64,000 nucleotides of DNA from assembly GCF_019656335.1 (NCBI RefSeq), contig NZ_BPLZ01000006.1:1-64000 (forward strand), written 5' to 3'. The translations under genes were made by a program, and so were the position numbers. The stretch comes from Pseudomonas sp. NCCP-436 (lineage in GTDB: Bacteria; Pseudomonadota; Gammaproteobacteria; Pseudomonadales; Pseudomonadaceae). This document shows, piece by piece, positions 56,637 to 64,000 of this stretch. The notes beneath the pieces were generated by a model that did no database searches, had not been told where the DNA came from, and saw only the letters and a program-made list of their open reading frames with translations. The first letter of the stretch is position 1. The number at the start of each line of letters is the position of its first letter.

Positions 56637-59123
56637 TTACAGACTGCGCGCCACCTGAACCTTCTCGAACACTTCGATCTTGTCGCCGACCTTGACGTCG
56701 TTGTAGCTCTTCACGCCGATACCGCACTCCATGCCATTGCGGACTTCGGCAACGTCGTCCTTGAAGCGGCGCAGCGATTCCAACTCGCCCTCGAAGATCA
56801 CCACGTCCTCGCGCAATACGCGGATCGGACGGTTGCGGTAGACGGTACCCTCGACGACCATGCAGCCGGCCACGGCACCGAACTTCGGCGAACGGAACAC
56901 GTCGCGCACCTCGGCGATGCCCAGGATGTTCTCGCGAACATCGCTGCCGAGCATACCTGTGAGCGCTTTCTTGACGTCCTCGATGATGTCGTAGATGACG
57001 TTGTAGTAGCGCATGTCGAGGCCTTCGGACTCGACAATCTTGCGCGCACCGGCATCGGCACGGACGTTGAAGCCGAACAGCACAGCGTTGGAGGCCAGCG
57101 CCAGGTTGGCGTCGGACTCGGTGATGCCACCAACGCCACCGCCGACCACGCGTACCTGCACCTCGTCGTTGCCGAGAGTGCTGAGCGAGCCCTGCAGGGC
57201 CTCCAGCGAACCACGAACGTCAGCCTTGAGCACGATATTGAGGGTCTTCTTCTCCTCCTGGCCCATGCTCTCGAAGATATTCTCGAGTTTGCCGGCGTGA
57301 GCCCGAGCGAGCTTGACCTCGCGGTACTTGCCCTGACGGAATAGCGCCACTTCACGCGCTTTCTTCTCGTCGGCTACCACCATCATTTCGTCACCGGCTT
57401 CCGGCGTACCGTCCAGGCCGAGGATCTCGACCGGGATAGCCGGTCCGGCTTCCTTGATCTGCTTGCCGTTCTCGTCGAGCATGGCGCGCACGCGACCATA
57501 GTTGACGCCGACCAGCACCATGTCGCCCTGACGCAGGGTGCCGTCCTGAACCAGCACGGTAGCCACCGGGCCACGGCCTTTGTCCAAGCGCGACTCAACC
57601 ACCACGCCCCGGCCCGGAGCCGACGGCGTAGCCTTCAGTTCCAGCACCTCGGCCTGCAGCAGCACGGCCTCCAGCAGTTCGTCGATACCGGTACCAACCT
57701 TGGCGGAAACATGAATGAAGGGCGCATCGCCACCCCATTCCTCGGGAATAACATCCAGAGCAGCCAGGCCGTTCTTGATGTTGTCCGGGTTGGCTTCGGG
57801 CTTATCGATCTTGTTCACCGCCACAACGATCGGCACACCAGCAGCCTTGGCGTGCTGCACGGCCTCTTGAGTCTGCGGCATCACTCCGTCGTCAGCCGCC
57901 ACCACCAGGATGACGATGTCGGTAGCCTTGGCACCGCGGGCACGCATCGCAGTGAACGCGGCGTGGCCGGGAGTGTCGAGGAAAGTGATCATGCCGCGGT
58001 CGGTCTGCACGTGGTACGCGCCGATATGCTGGGTGATGCCGCCAGCCTCACCGGAAGCCACCTTGGCACGACGAATGTAGTCGAGCAGCGAAGTCTTGCC
58101 GTGGTCGACGTGACCCATCACGGTCACAACAGGTGCACGGGATACGGCTTCACCCTCGAACTTCAAGGACTCGGCCAGTTGCTCCTCAAGCAGGTTGTCA
58201 CTGACCAGCTTGACGTTGTGACCGAACTCCTCAGCCACCAGCTGCGCGGTTTCCTGATCCAGGACCTGGTTGATCGTGACGGGCGAGCCCATCTTGAACA
58301 TGAACTTGATGACTTCGGCAGCCTTGATCGACATCTGCTGGGCCAGCTCGGCCACAGTGATGGTTTCGCCGATCACCACGTCACGCACCACCGGCCCGGC
58401 CGGAGCCTGGAAGCCGTGCTGGTTGCGCTTCTTAATTTTCGACTTGCCGCCACGGCCGCCACGACGGAAACCGTCACTTTCCTCATCCAGGCTACGTGGA
58501 GCAACACGCGGTGCCGGCACCTTCTCCTTGAGGTTCGGGCGATGGGCCTGCTTGCGCTCGCGGCGCTCGTCATCATCGCTGCGCGCCTTCTCGGGACGGC
58601 GCGGCTCTTCCTTCTTGCGCTCAGCTTCCACCACTGGCGCAGCCACAACCGGCTCGGCCGGCTCTGCCGGAGCGCTTGGCGCAGCCTGGGCAGCGGCAGC
58701 TTCTGCCTGACGGCGAGCCTCTTCTTCGGCCTGGCGGCGCTTAGCTTCCTCTTCAGCCTTCAGACGCTCGGCCTCGGCTTCGGCAGCTCGCTGCGCTTCC
58801 AGCTCGCGCTGCTTCTCAGCTTCCAGCTCTTCCGGGCTGCGCTTGACGAAGGTCTTCTTCTTGCGCACTTCCACGCTGATGGTCTTGCTACCAGCAACCC
58901 GCAGGGTACTGGTGGTCTTGCGCTGCAAGGTAATCTTGCGCGGTTCTTCAACTCGGTCGCCGTGACTGCTCTTGAGGTAGGCCAGCAGGGCCTGTTTCTC
59001 ACTGTCGGTCACTACTTGCTCGGCGCTCTTGTGGGGCAGGCCGGCTTCACGCATCTGCTGCAGCAGACGTTCTACCGGCGTACCGACCACTTGAGCCAAT
59101 TCTTTCACCGTGACTTGCGTCAT
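56637..59123 (-). CDS. infB: Translation initiation factor IF-2
   Basis: An 828-residue GTPase that places initiator tRNA on the ribosome. An IF-2N domain is followed by a long charged region rich in Ala/Glu/Lys/Arg (about 95-230). The G domain carries [12 protein letters not shown] (P-loop), DTPGHAAFT (G3) and NKIDK (G4); then the beta-barrel and C-terminal domains (C2 with fMet-tRNA contact). The start [14 protein letters not shown] is typical. It sits between nusA (27-nt gap) and rbfA. Confidence 0.98.
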   Translation of the reverse strand: MTQVTVKELAQVVGTPVERLLQQMREAGLPHKSAEQVVTDSEKQALLAYLKSSHGDRVEEPRKITLQRKTTSTLRVAGSKTISVEVRKKKTFVKRSPEELEAEKQRELEAQRAAEAEAERLKAEEEAKRRQAEEEARRQAEAAAAQAAPSAPAEPAEPVVAAPVVEAERKKEEPRRPEKARSDDDERRERKQAHRPNLKEKVPAPRVAPRSLDEESDGFRRGGRGGKSKIKKRNQHGFQAPAGPVVRDVVIGETITVAELAQQMSIKAAEVIKFMFKMGSPVTINQVLDQETAQLVAEEFGHNVKLVSDNLLEEQLAESLKFEGEAVSRAPVVTVMGHVDHGKTSLLDYIRRAKVASGEAGGITQHIGAYHVQTDRGMITFLDTPGHAAFTAMRARGAKATDIVILVVAADDGVMPQTQEAVQHAKAAGVPIVVAVNKIDKPEANPDNIKNGLAALDVIPEEWGGDAPFIHVSAKVGTGIDELLEAVLLQAEVLELKATPSAPGRGVVVESRLDKGRGPVATVLVQDGTLRQGDMVLVGVNYGRVRAMLDENGKQIKEAGPAIPVEILGLDGTPEAGDEMMVVADEKKAREVALFRQGKYREVKLARAHAGKLENIFESMGQEEKKTLNIVLKADVRGSLEALQGSLSTLGNDEVQVRVVGGGVGGITESDANLALASNAVLFGFNVRADAGARKIVESEGLDMRYYNVIYDIIEDVKKALTGMLGSDVRENILGIAEVRDVFRSPKFGAVAGCMVVEGTVYRNRPIRVLREDVVIFEGELESLRRFKDDVAEVRNGMECGIGVKSYNDVKVGDKIEVFEKVQVARSL

Positions 59124-59150
59124 GCATCTTTCTCCTCAGGCCGCAACCGC

Positions 59151-60632
59151 TTACTCGAACCAATGGGCTCGAGCGGCCATGATCAGCTTGCCGGCACGTT
59201 CTTCGTCGATGCCGTCGATGTCGAGCAGATCGTCGATCGACTGCTCGGCCAGGTCTTCACGGGTAATCACGCCGCGCAGCGCCAGCTCCAGAGCCAGCGC
59301 TTTGTCCATACCCTCAACTTCCAGCAGGTCATCCGCCGGATGGGCATCGGCCAACTTCTCCTCGTTGGCGATCGCCTTGGTCAGCAGACGATCCTTGGCT
59401 CGTGCACGCAGCTCGTTGACGATCTCTTCGTCAAAGCCATCAATGCTGAGCATTTCTTCCATGGGTACGTAGGCAATCTCCTCGAGACTGGTAAACCCTT
59501 CCTCAACCAGAACCTGAGCCAGTTCCTCGTCGACCTCCAGCTCGTCGATGAAGGACTGCATGATGTCGCCGGTTTCCGCCTGTTGCTTGGCCTGGATATC
59601 GGCTTCGGTCATCACATTGAGCGTCCATCCGGTCAGCTGGCTGGCCAGGCGTACGTTCTGACCGCCACGGCCGATGGCCTGCGCCAGATTGTCTTCGGCC
59701 ACGGCGATATCCATGGCGTGGGCGTCTTCGTCGACGATGATCGCCGCCACTTCGGCGGGCGACATGGCGTTGATCACGAACTGCGCCGGGTTGTCGTCCC
59801 ACAGCACGATATCAACACGCTCGCCCCCCAACTCTCCGGAGACGGCCTGAACACGCGAGCCGCGCATGCCGATGCAGGCACCCTGCGGATCGATACGCTT
59901 GTCCTTTGAGCGCACGGCGATCTTTGCGCGCGAGCCCGGATCCCGGGAAGCCGCCTTGACGTCGATAAGACCCTCGGCGATTTCCGGCACCTCAATACGG
60001 AACAGCTCGATCAGCATTTCCGGTGCGGTACGCGACAGGATCAGCTGCGGCCCGCGGTTCTCCGTACGGATTTCCTTGAGCAGGGCACGCAGACGCACGC
60101 CAACACGGAAGGTCTCGCGCGGGATGATGTCCTCGCGAGCCAGCAGTGCCTCGGCATTATTGCCCAGATCCACGATAACGCTGTCACGGGTGACCTTCTT
60201 CACGGTACCGGAGATGATCTCGCCAACACGCTCGCGATAGGCATCAACCACTTGCGCACGCTCAGCTTCGCGCACCTTCTGCACGATCACCTGCTTGGCG
60301 GTCTGCGCGGCAATGCGGCCAAACTCGATGGACTCGATTTTTTCTTCCAGAACGTCACCGATCTTGGCGCCCGCCTCAAGGGCACGCGGCATATCTTCGG
60401 TCACCTGAAAGGCCGGATCCTCGAACTCGGAGTCGTCGACTACAGTCCAGCGACGGAAAGTCTCGTAGCTGCCGTTCTGCCGGTTGATCGACACGCGCAG
60501 GTCGACCTCGTCCTCAAAACGCTTCTTGGTGGCAGTCGCCAGAGCCAGCTCCAGCGCCTCGAAAATAACGCCTGGCGGTACACCCTTCTCGTTGGATACC
60601 GACTCAACAACTAGCAGTACTTCTTTGCTCAT
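59151..60632 (-). CDS. nusA: Transcription termination/antitermination factor NusA
   Basis: A 493-residue RNA polymerase-associated factor controlling pausing, termination and antitermination. Regions in order: an N-terminal RNAP-binding domain ([19 protein letters not shown]), an S1 domain ([21 protein letters not shown]), KH1 and KH2 ([38 protein letters not shown]) and two acidic C-terminal repeats with helix-hairpin-helix pieces ([42 protein letters not shown]). The 33 codons upstream of ATG 60632 are open but not conserved. It follows rimP by 117 nt. Confidence 0.98.
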   Translation of the reverse strand: MSKEVLLVVESVSNEKGVPPGVIFEALELALATATKKRFEDEVDLRVSINRQNGSYETFRRWTVVDDSEFEDPAFQVTEDMPRALEAGAKIGDVLEEKIESIEFGRIAAQTAKQVIVQKVREAERAQVVDAYRERVGEIISGTVKKVTRDSVIVDLGNNAEALLAREDIIPRETFRVGVRLRALLKEIRTENRGPQLILSRTAPEMLIELFRIEVPEIAEGLIDVKAASRDPGSRAKIAVRSKDKRIDPQGACIGMRGSRVQAVSGELGGERVDIVLWDDNPAQFVINAMSPAEVAAIIVDEDAHAMDIAVAEDNLAQAIGRGGQNVRLASQLTGWTLNVMTEADIQAKQQAETGDIMQSFIDELEVDEELAQVLVEEGFTSLEEIAYVPMEEMLSIDGFDEEIVNELRARAKDRLLTKAIANEEKLADAHPADDLLEVEGMDKALALELALRGVITREDLAEQSIDDLLDIDGIDEERAGKLIMAARAHWFE

Positions 60633-60749
60633 CGTACGCCTCGCCTTTCGCAATCCATTGGACCTGCGCAGCCCGCGCCCCTGACGCAACCTCTGCGCAA
60701 CTCGCCTGTTCCTCGCGGAACCCGCATGCACAGACGCGGGATACGCGCC

Positions 60750-61208
60750 TCAATCAAACCGGGGGATAATGTTGGCCTTGTCGATCAGATCGACCGGCAG
60801 CAGATATTCGTGGTCATCCACCTGCACCACCACGTCCTGCTCCTCCACACCACGGAGGAGACCCTGAAAATTGCGTCGTCCCTCGAACGGCGAGCGCAAC
60901 CTGATCTTCACCTGCTCGCCCGCGTGCCTGCCAAACTGTTCCAGGGTGAACAACGGCCGATCCATGCCGGGCGAAGAGACCTCAAGGGTGTATTCCGAAC
61001 TGATCGGATCCTCGACATCCAGCACACCACTGAGTTGACGACTGACGATCTCGCAATCGTCAATAAGGATGCCATCCACCTTATCTATATAAACGCGCAA
61101 CAGAGAATGGCGCCCCTGCGACAGGAACTCGATGCCCCAACATTCGTAACCGAGAGCTTCGATTACCGGGGCCAACAAGGCCTGCAACTGTTCTAGCTTG
61201 CTCGACAC
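60750..61208 (-). CDS. rimP: Ribosome maturation factor RimP
   Basis: A 152-residue protein needed for 30S assembly. It has the YhbC/RimP segments [53 protein letters not shown] and a [15 protein letters not shown] motif, ending with an SH3-like region. The start is GTG 61208 with GAGGG about 8 nt upstream. It heads the nusA-infB operon, preceded by a hairpin terminator and the initiator tRNA gene, an order conserved with the E. coli metY-rimP-nusA operon. Confidence 0.97.
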   Translation of the reverse strand: MSSKLEQLQALLAPVIEALGYECWGIEFLSQGRHSLLRVYIDKVDGILIDDCEIVSRQLSGVLDVEDPISSEYTLEVSSPGMDRPLFTLEQFGRHAGEQVKIRLRSPFEGRRNFQGLLRGVEEQDVVVQVDDHEYLLPVDLIDKANIIPRFD

Positions 61209-61237
61209 TTAACGGCCCTCGTGCATGCTGTGCAAAT

Positions 61238-61259
61238 AAAAAATGGGCGAAACGCCCAT
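61238..61259 (-). terminator. Hairpin terminator in the rimP leader
   Basis: ATGGGCG/CGCCCAT with loop TTT is followed by TTTTTTATTTG on the minus strand, 29 nt before rimP. It lies downstream of the tRNA gene's own terminator and could limit read-through into rimP-nusA. In E. coli the metY-nusA leader also has terminators in which NusA regulates itself; that role is inferred. Confidence 0.8.
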
Positions 61260-61437
61260 CCCTTCGATCCACCACGATCGGCGGACAGTGTATCCAGCGA
61301 AGAACCTATTACGACGCTGCCAACCGAAACCCTGCTAAAAAGACAGCAAGAGACGAGCGGGTTCAAATTCGATCGTAGCAGCCATGCACCCGCCGCTCAT
61401 CACGACAAAACCGGCACATGACCATCAAGGTTCCAAC

Positions 61438-61460
61438 AAAAAGCCCCTGAACAGGGGCTT
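61438..61460 (-). terminator. tRNA-fMet terminator
   Basis: AAGCCCCT/AGGGGCTT with loop GTTC, then TTTTTG on the minus strand, starts 8 nt after the tRNA CCA end. It ends the tRNA transcript before rimP. Confidence 0.88.
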
Positions 61461-61467
61461 CTGGAAC

Positions 61468-61544
<77 letters not shown>

Positions 61545-61561
61545 CCTAAAGCTGGGCCGGA

Positions 61562-61590
61562 ATTATACGACCCACCCCTCAAAGGGTCAA
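61562..61590 (-). promoter_or_regulatory. Sigma-70 promoter of tRNA-fMet with GC-rich discriminator
   Basis: On the minus strand TTGACC (61590-61585) and TATAAT (61567-61562) are 17 nt apart, a near-perfect consensus. The next bases are TCCGGCCC, a GC-rich discriminator of the stringently controlled type. Transcription should start near 61555, about 11 nt before the tRNA. Confidence 0.88.
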
Positions 61591-61606
61591 CCAACACTGC
61601 GACAAC

Positions 61607-61636
61607 AAGAAAGCCCGCATTATTGCGGGCTTTCTT
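61607..61636. terminator. Terminator after tRNA-Leu
   Basis: A perfect 13-bp AAGAAAGCCCGCA/TGCGGGCTTTCTT stem with loop TTAT, followed by TTG on the minus strand. It ends the secG/tRNA-Leu transcript before the tRNA-fMet promoter. Confidence 0.85.
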
Positions 61637-61641
61637 GAATA

Positions 61642-61727
61642 TGGTACCGAGGAGGGGACTCGAACCCCTACAGCCTGTGGCCACTACCACCTCAAGGTAG
61701 CGTGTCTACCAATTCCACCACCTCGGC
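61642..61727 (-). tRNA. tRNA-Leu, anticodon GAG
   Basis: An 86-nt class II tRNA. The acceptor is GCCGAGG with CCTCGGT (G1:T72 wobble), then A73 and an encoded CCA. The anticodon loop CTTGAGG gives GAG, reading CUC/CUU leucine codons. A long variable arm (TGGCCACAGGCTG-like) precedes the T-arm GGGGTTCGAGTCCCC. It starts 8 nt after the secG stop, so it is co-transcribed with secG. Confidence 0.96.
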
Positions 61728-61734
61728 AAAACTG

Positions 61735-62112
61735 TTACTGCCCTGGAACTTCCGGCACATCCGCCGAACCAGCGGCGGGCGCCTGCTCCTCGAGCACCGG
61801 AACGTCTTCGACAACCGGCTTTTGCTGAACCTCCAGAACCGCAGGATCTGGAAGACCAACTTGACTCAGCGCCTCAGCTCTTTCCTTAGCAAAGTAAGCT
61901 AAGCCCAAGCTGGTACTGAAAAAAGCTGCGGTAAGTATAGCAGTAAACTTACTCAAAAAGGTAGCAGAACCTTGGCTTCCGAATACAGTTGCCGAAGCAC
62001 CCGCACCGAACGACGCACCAGCGTCCGCCCCTTTGCCCTGCTGCAACAGCACCAGCACGACAATACCAATCGCACCTAGCAGATGCAGAACAATAATGAC
62101 TGTTTCCAGCAT
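61735..62112 (-). CDS. secG: Protein translocase subunit SecG
   Basis: A 125-residue inner-membrane protein of the SecYEG channel. Two hydrophobic segments (about 3-22 and 52-72; the first [28 protein letters not shown] is diagnostic) flank a [28 protein letters not shown] loop typical of SecG. A Pro/Glu/Ala-rich C-terminal tail follows. It lies 3 nt downstream of tpiA and 7 nt before tRNA-Leu, the conserved Pseudomonas order. Confidence 0.97.
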   Translation of the reverse strand: MLETVIIVLHLLGAIGIVVLVLLQQGKGADAGASFGAGASATVFGSQGSATFLSKFTAILTAAFFSTSLGLAYFAKERAEALSQVGLPDPAVLEVQQKPVVEDVPVLEEQAPAAGSADVPEVPGQ

Positions 62113-62115
62113 TCT

Positions 62116-62871
62116 TCACATTCCCGCAGCGCGACAGATCGCACCGAATTCATCCGCATTCAGAGAGGCCCCACCTACCAGCCCCCCATCGATATCCTGC
62201 ATACCGAACAGTTCGGCTGCGTTGGCGGCCTTCACACTGCCGCCATACAGAATTCTCAGACCCTCAGCAATCTCAGCATCCAACCGAGCTACCTGAGCAC
62301 GGATAGAAGCATGAACTGCCTGCGCCTGTTCCGGAGTAGCTGTCAGCCCAGTACCGATAGCCCAGACCGGCTCATAAGCCACCACCGCATTGTGCAGCGA
62401 CTGAACACCCAAGGCGTCCGTCACCGCCGCAAGCTGGGCCGCCACCACCGCCAGCGTGAACCCTGCCTCGCGCTGCTCACGAGTCTCGCCAACACATAGC
62501 ACCGGCGTCATACCTGTCGACTTCACCGCAGCAAACTTGCGCACAACCACCGAGTCCGACTCTCCAAGAATCAGGCGTCGCTCGGAGTGACCGACCAGCA
62601 CCAACTTGCAACCGCCATCGACCAACTGGCTTGCAGCCACCTCACCGGTCAACGCACCCTGCTCGGACTGGACAGCGCAATCCTGCGCCCCGACTCTCAG
62701 CACAGTACCGGCCAAAGCATCTGAAACCCGGGAAAGATGCAGCATCGAAGGAAACACTGCAACTTCAACCGCCTCAGGCAACTCCTGCCTGCGCAACCCT
62801 TCGATCAGCTCTGCGACACTGGCGCGGGTACCTTGCATTTTCCAGTTACCGGCGACCATGGGGCAACGCAT
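62116..62871 (-). CDS. tpiA: Triosephosphate isomerase
   Basis: A 251-residue (beta/alpha)8 enzyme interconverting dihydroxyacetone phosphate and glyceraldehyde-3-phosphate. It has the Asn-Lys motif in VAGNWKMQG, catalytic His in VGHSERR, the catalytic Glu in [11 protein letters not shown] (phosphate-gripping loop follows as [10 protein letters not shown]), and [12 protein letters not shown] with a phosphate-binding GG. Full length. It lies between glmM and secG, all on the minus strand. Confidence 0.98.
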   Translation of the reverse strand: MRCPMVAGNWKMQGTRASVAELIEGLRRQELPEAVEVAVFPSMLHLSRVSDALAGTVLRVGAQDCAVQSEQGALTGEVAASQLVDGGCKLVLVGHSERRLILGESDSVVVRKFAAVKSTGMTPVLCVGETREQREAGFTLAVVAAQLAAVTDALGVQSLHNAVVAYEPVWAIGTGLTATPEQAQAVHASIRAQVARLDAEIAEGLRILYGGSVKAANAAELFGMQDIDGGLVGGASLNADEFGAICRAAGM

Positions 62872-62936
62872 GACTTACCTCATCGATCAAAGAGGGCGCA
62901 GATGTTACCCAAGAGCACCCTGCCTAGCAAGCGTAA

Positions 62937-64000
62937 TCATGCGCAGACCTGCGCAACAATTCCTGCCAATTCATCGGCATAGGCGCGCACCTGATGCTCG
63001 TCGTCACCTTCGACCATTACTCGCACCAACGGCTCGGTTCCCGACTTGCGCAGCAGCACGCGACCACGCCCGGCCATCCGCTCGGTAATTCTCGCGCTAG
63101 CCTCCTTGACCGACGGATGCTCAAGCGGGTCCGTCTCACCGGAAAAACGCACATTAACCAGCACCTGCGGACACTTGCACAGCGCGGCCCGCGCCTCAGC
63201 CAGTGTCTGTTCACGACGTTTGAGCGCCATCAACACCTGAAGCGCGGCAATTATGGCGTCGCCGGTAGTGGTGTGCTGGAAGCAAACCAGATGCCCTGAG
63301 TTCTCCCCACCAAGCAACCAGTTGCGCGCCAAAAGCTCAGCGATCACATAACGATCCCCGACCTTCGCTCTCACAAAGGGAATATTCAGCTCGACCAGCG
63401 CCAACTCCAGACCGAGATTGCTCATCAGCGTTCCAACCACACCGCCATGCAGGCAGCCGCGCTCTTGCATGTCTCGCGCAATGATGAACAGAAGCTCATC
63501 ACCGTCGACTACCGAGCCATGCTGATCCACCATCAGCACCCGGTCGGCATCACCATCGAAAGCAATACCCATGTCGGCCTGCTGCGCCACCACCTCCGCC
63601 TGTAGCGCAGCAATATGAGTCGAGCCACAGCCGTCATTGATATTAAGACCGTCCGGATGCGCAGCAATCACTCGCACCTCAGCACCCAACTCGCGAAACA
63701 CGCTGGGCGCAACCTTATAGGCTGCTCCATTGGCACAATCGACGACCAGTTTCAGCCCTTTGAAGCTGGTACCACTGGGCACACTACTCTTGCAAAACTC
63801 AATGTAGCGCCCAGAGGCGTCATTGATCCGCGACGCCTTGCCCAGGCTGGCCGAGTCGACTACGGCCATCGGCTGATCGAGCAATTCCTCGATCAGTTGC
63901 TCCACCTCGTCCGGCAACTTGGTGCCCTCGCCGGAAAAGAACTTGATACCGTTGTCGTCGTGCGGGTTGTGCGAAGCACTGATGACGATCCCAGCCTCTG
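62937..64000 (-). CDS. glmM: Phosphoglucosamine mutase (C-terminal part, cut by window edge)
   Basis: The frame runs into the end of the window, so only about 354 residues are visible. The enzyme converts glucosamine-6-phosphate to glucosamine-1-phosphate for UDP-GlcNAc synthesis. The active-site serine lies in [17 protein letters not shown] at the start of the visible part, the metal-binding loop is [14 protein letters not shown], and the sugar-binding GGENSGHLV and phosphate-binding [14 protein letters not shown] motifs follow. It probably belongs to a folP-glmM-tpiA-secG gene string, of which folP would lie outside. Confidence 0.95.
   Translation of the reverse strand, partial: EAGIVISASHNPHDDNGIKFFSGEGTKLPDEVEQLIEELLDQPMAVVDSASLGKASRINDASGRYIEFCKSSVPSGTSFKGLKLVVDCANGAAYKVAPSVFRELGAEVRVIAAHPDGLNINDGCGSTHIAALQAEVVAQQADMGIAFDGDADRVLMVDQHGSVVDGDELLFIIARDMQERGCLHGGVVGTLMSNLGLELALVELNIPFVRAKVGDRYVIAELLARNWLLGGENSGHLVCFQHTTTGDAIIAALQVLMALKRREQTLAEARAALCKCPQVLVNVRFSGETDPLEHPSVKEASARITERMAGRGRVLLRKSGTEPLVRVMVEGDDEHQVRAYADELAGIVAQVCA

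Noticed and set aside
57711-59909. 732-codon open frame antisense to infB and nusA
   Set aside because: Crosses two essential genes in antisense and has no domain or start signal; a GC-rich artefact.

Overview
The window is a stretch of chromosome from a Pseudomonas. The strongest evidence is a set of Pseudomonas-specific arrangements: the CbrA-CbrB-CrcZ catabolite control locus followed by pcnB, folK and panBC; the PrrF iron-responsive small RNA between a cAMP-binding protein gene and a phu haem-uptake locus; and a TtgR/TtgABC efflux locus with its operator. From memory, gene order largely follows the ilvI-to-glmM segment of P. aeruginosa, with a replaced block in the middle. I could not run searches, so the species is not fixed.

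Layout. 1-286: right end of an IS3-family insertion sequence. 478-2768 (minus): ilvIH, acetolactate synthase, with its terminator and a sigma-70-like promoter at 3030-3058. 3172-7005: a DUF4124 protein, then a minus-strand cluster of penicillin-binding protein 1b, a TPR lipoprotein and YqcC. 7121-10369 (plus): a kinase-like two-domain protein, a pentapeptide-repeat protein, a TfoX C-terminal-domain protein and a cAMP-binding protein. 10452-10564: prrF. 10594-18193: a SnoaL-like protein, then phuW-V-U-T-S (minus) diverging from the haem receptor phuR (plus), with Fur-like sites at prrF and between phuS and phuR. 18311-20567: Rieske protein, sfsA and an aminotransferase. 20815-29737: dksA, gluQRS, a small overlapping membrane protein, cbrA, cbrB, CrcZ RNA, pcnB and folK. 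29943-38748: panB-panC, pgi, acs, a DUF2236 protein, an acetyl-CoA acetyltransferase and an adenosine/adenine deaminase. 38794-43714 (minus): a five-gene copper-handling cluster ending in an OprC-like receptor. 43812-45859: a divergent LysR/oxidoreductase pair. 45863-52418: ttgR and ttgABC. 52478-61544 (minus): the classical translation/RNA-processing operon tRNA-fMet, rimP, nusA, infB, rbfA, truB, rpsO, pnp. 61642-64000 (minus): tRNA-Leu, secG, tpiA and the C-terminal part of glmM.

Regulatory logic visible here: iron (Fur-like boxes, PrrF, haem uptake), carbon source (CbrAB driving CrcZ from a sigma-54 promoter, with CrcZ carrying many Hfq/Crc-type CA motifs), and toxic compounds (TtgR operator over the ttgA promoter). 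Almost all of the window is conserved core genome. I found no CRISPR array, prophage, defence island or clearly new multi-gene system. The best second-look items are the CrcZ control region, the single prrF copy, the copper cluster, the structured intergenic RNAs of the rimP-pnp operon, and the apparent absence of panD and ilvC from their expected neighbourhoods.
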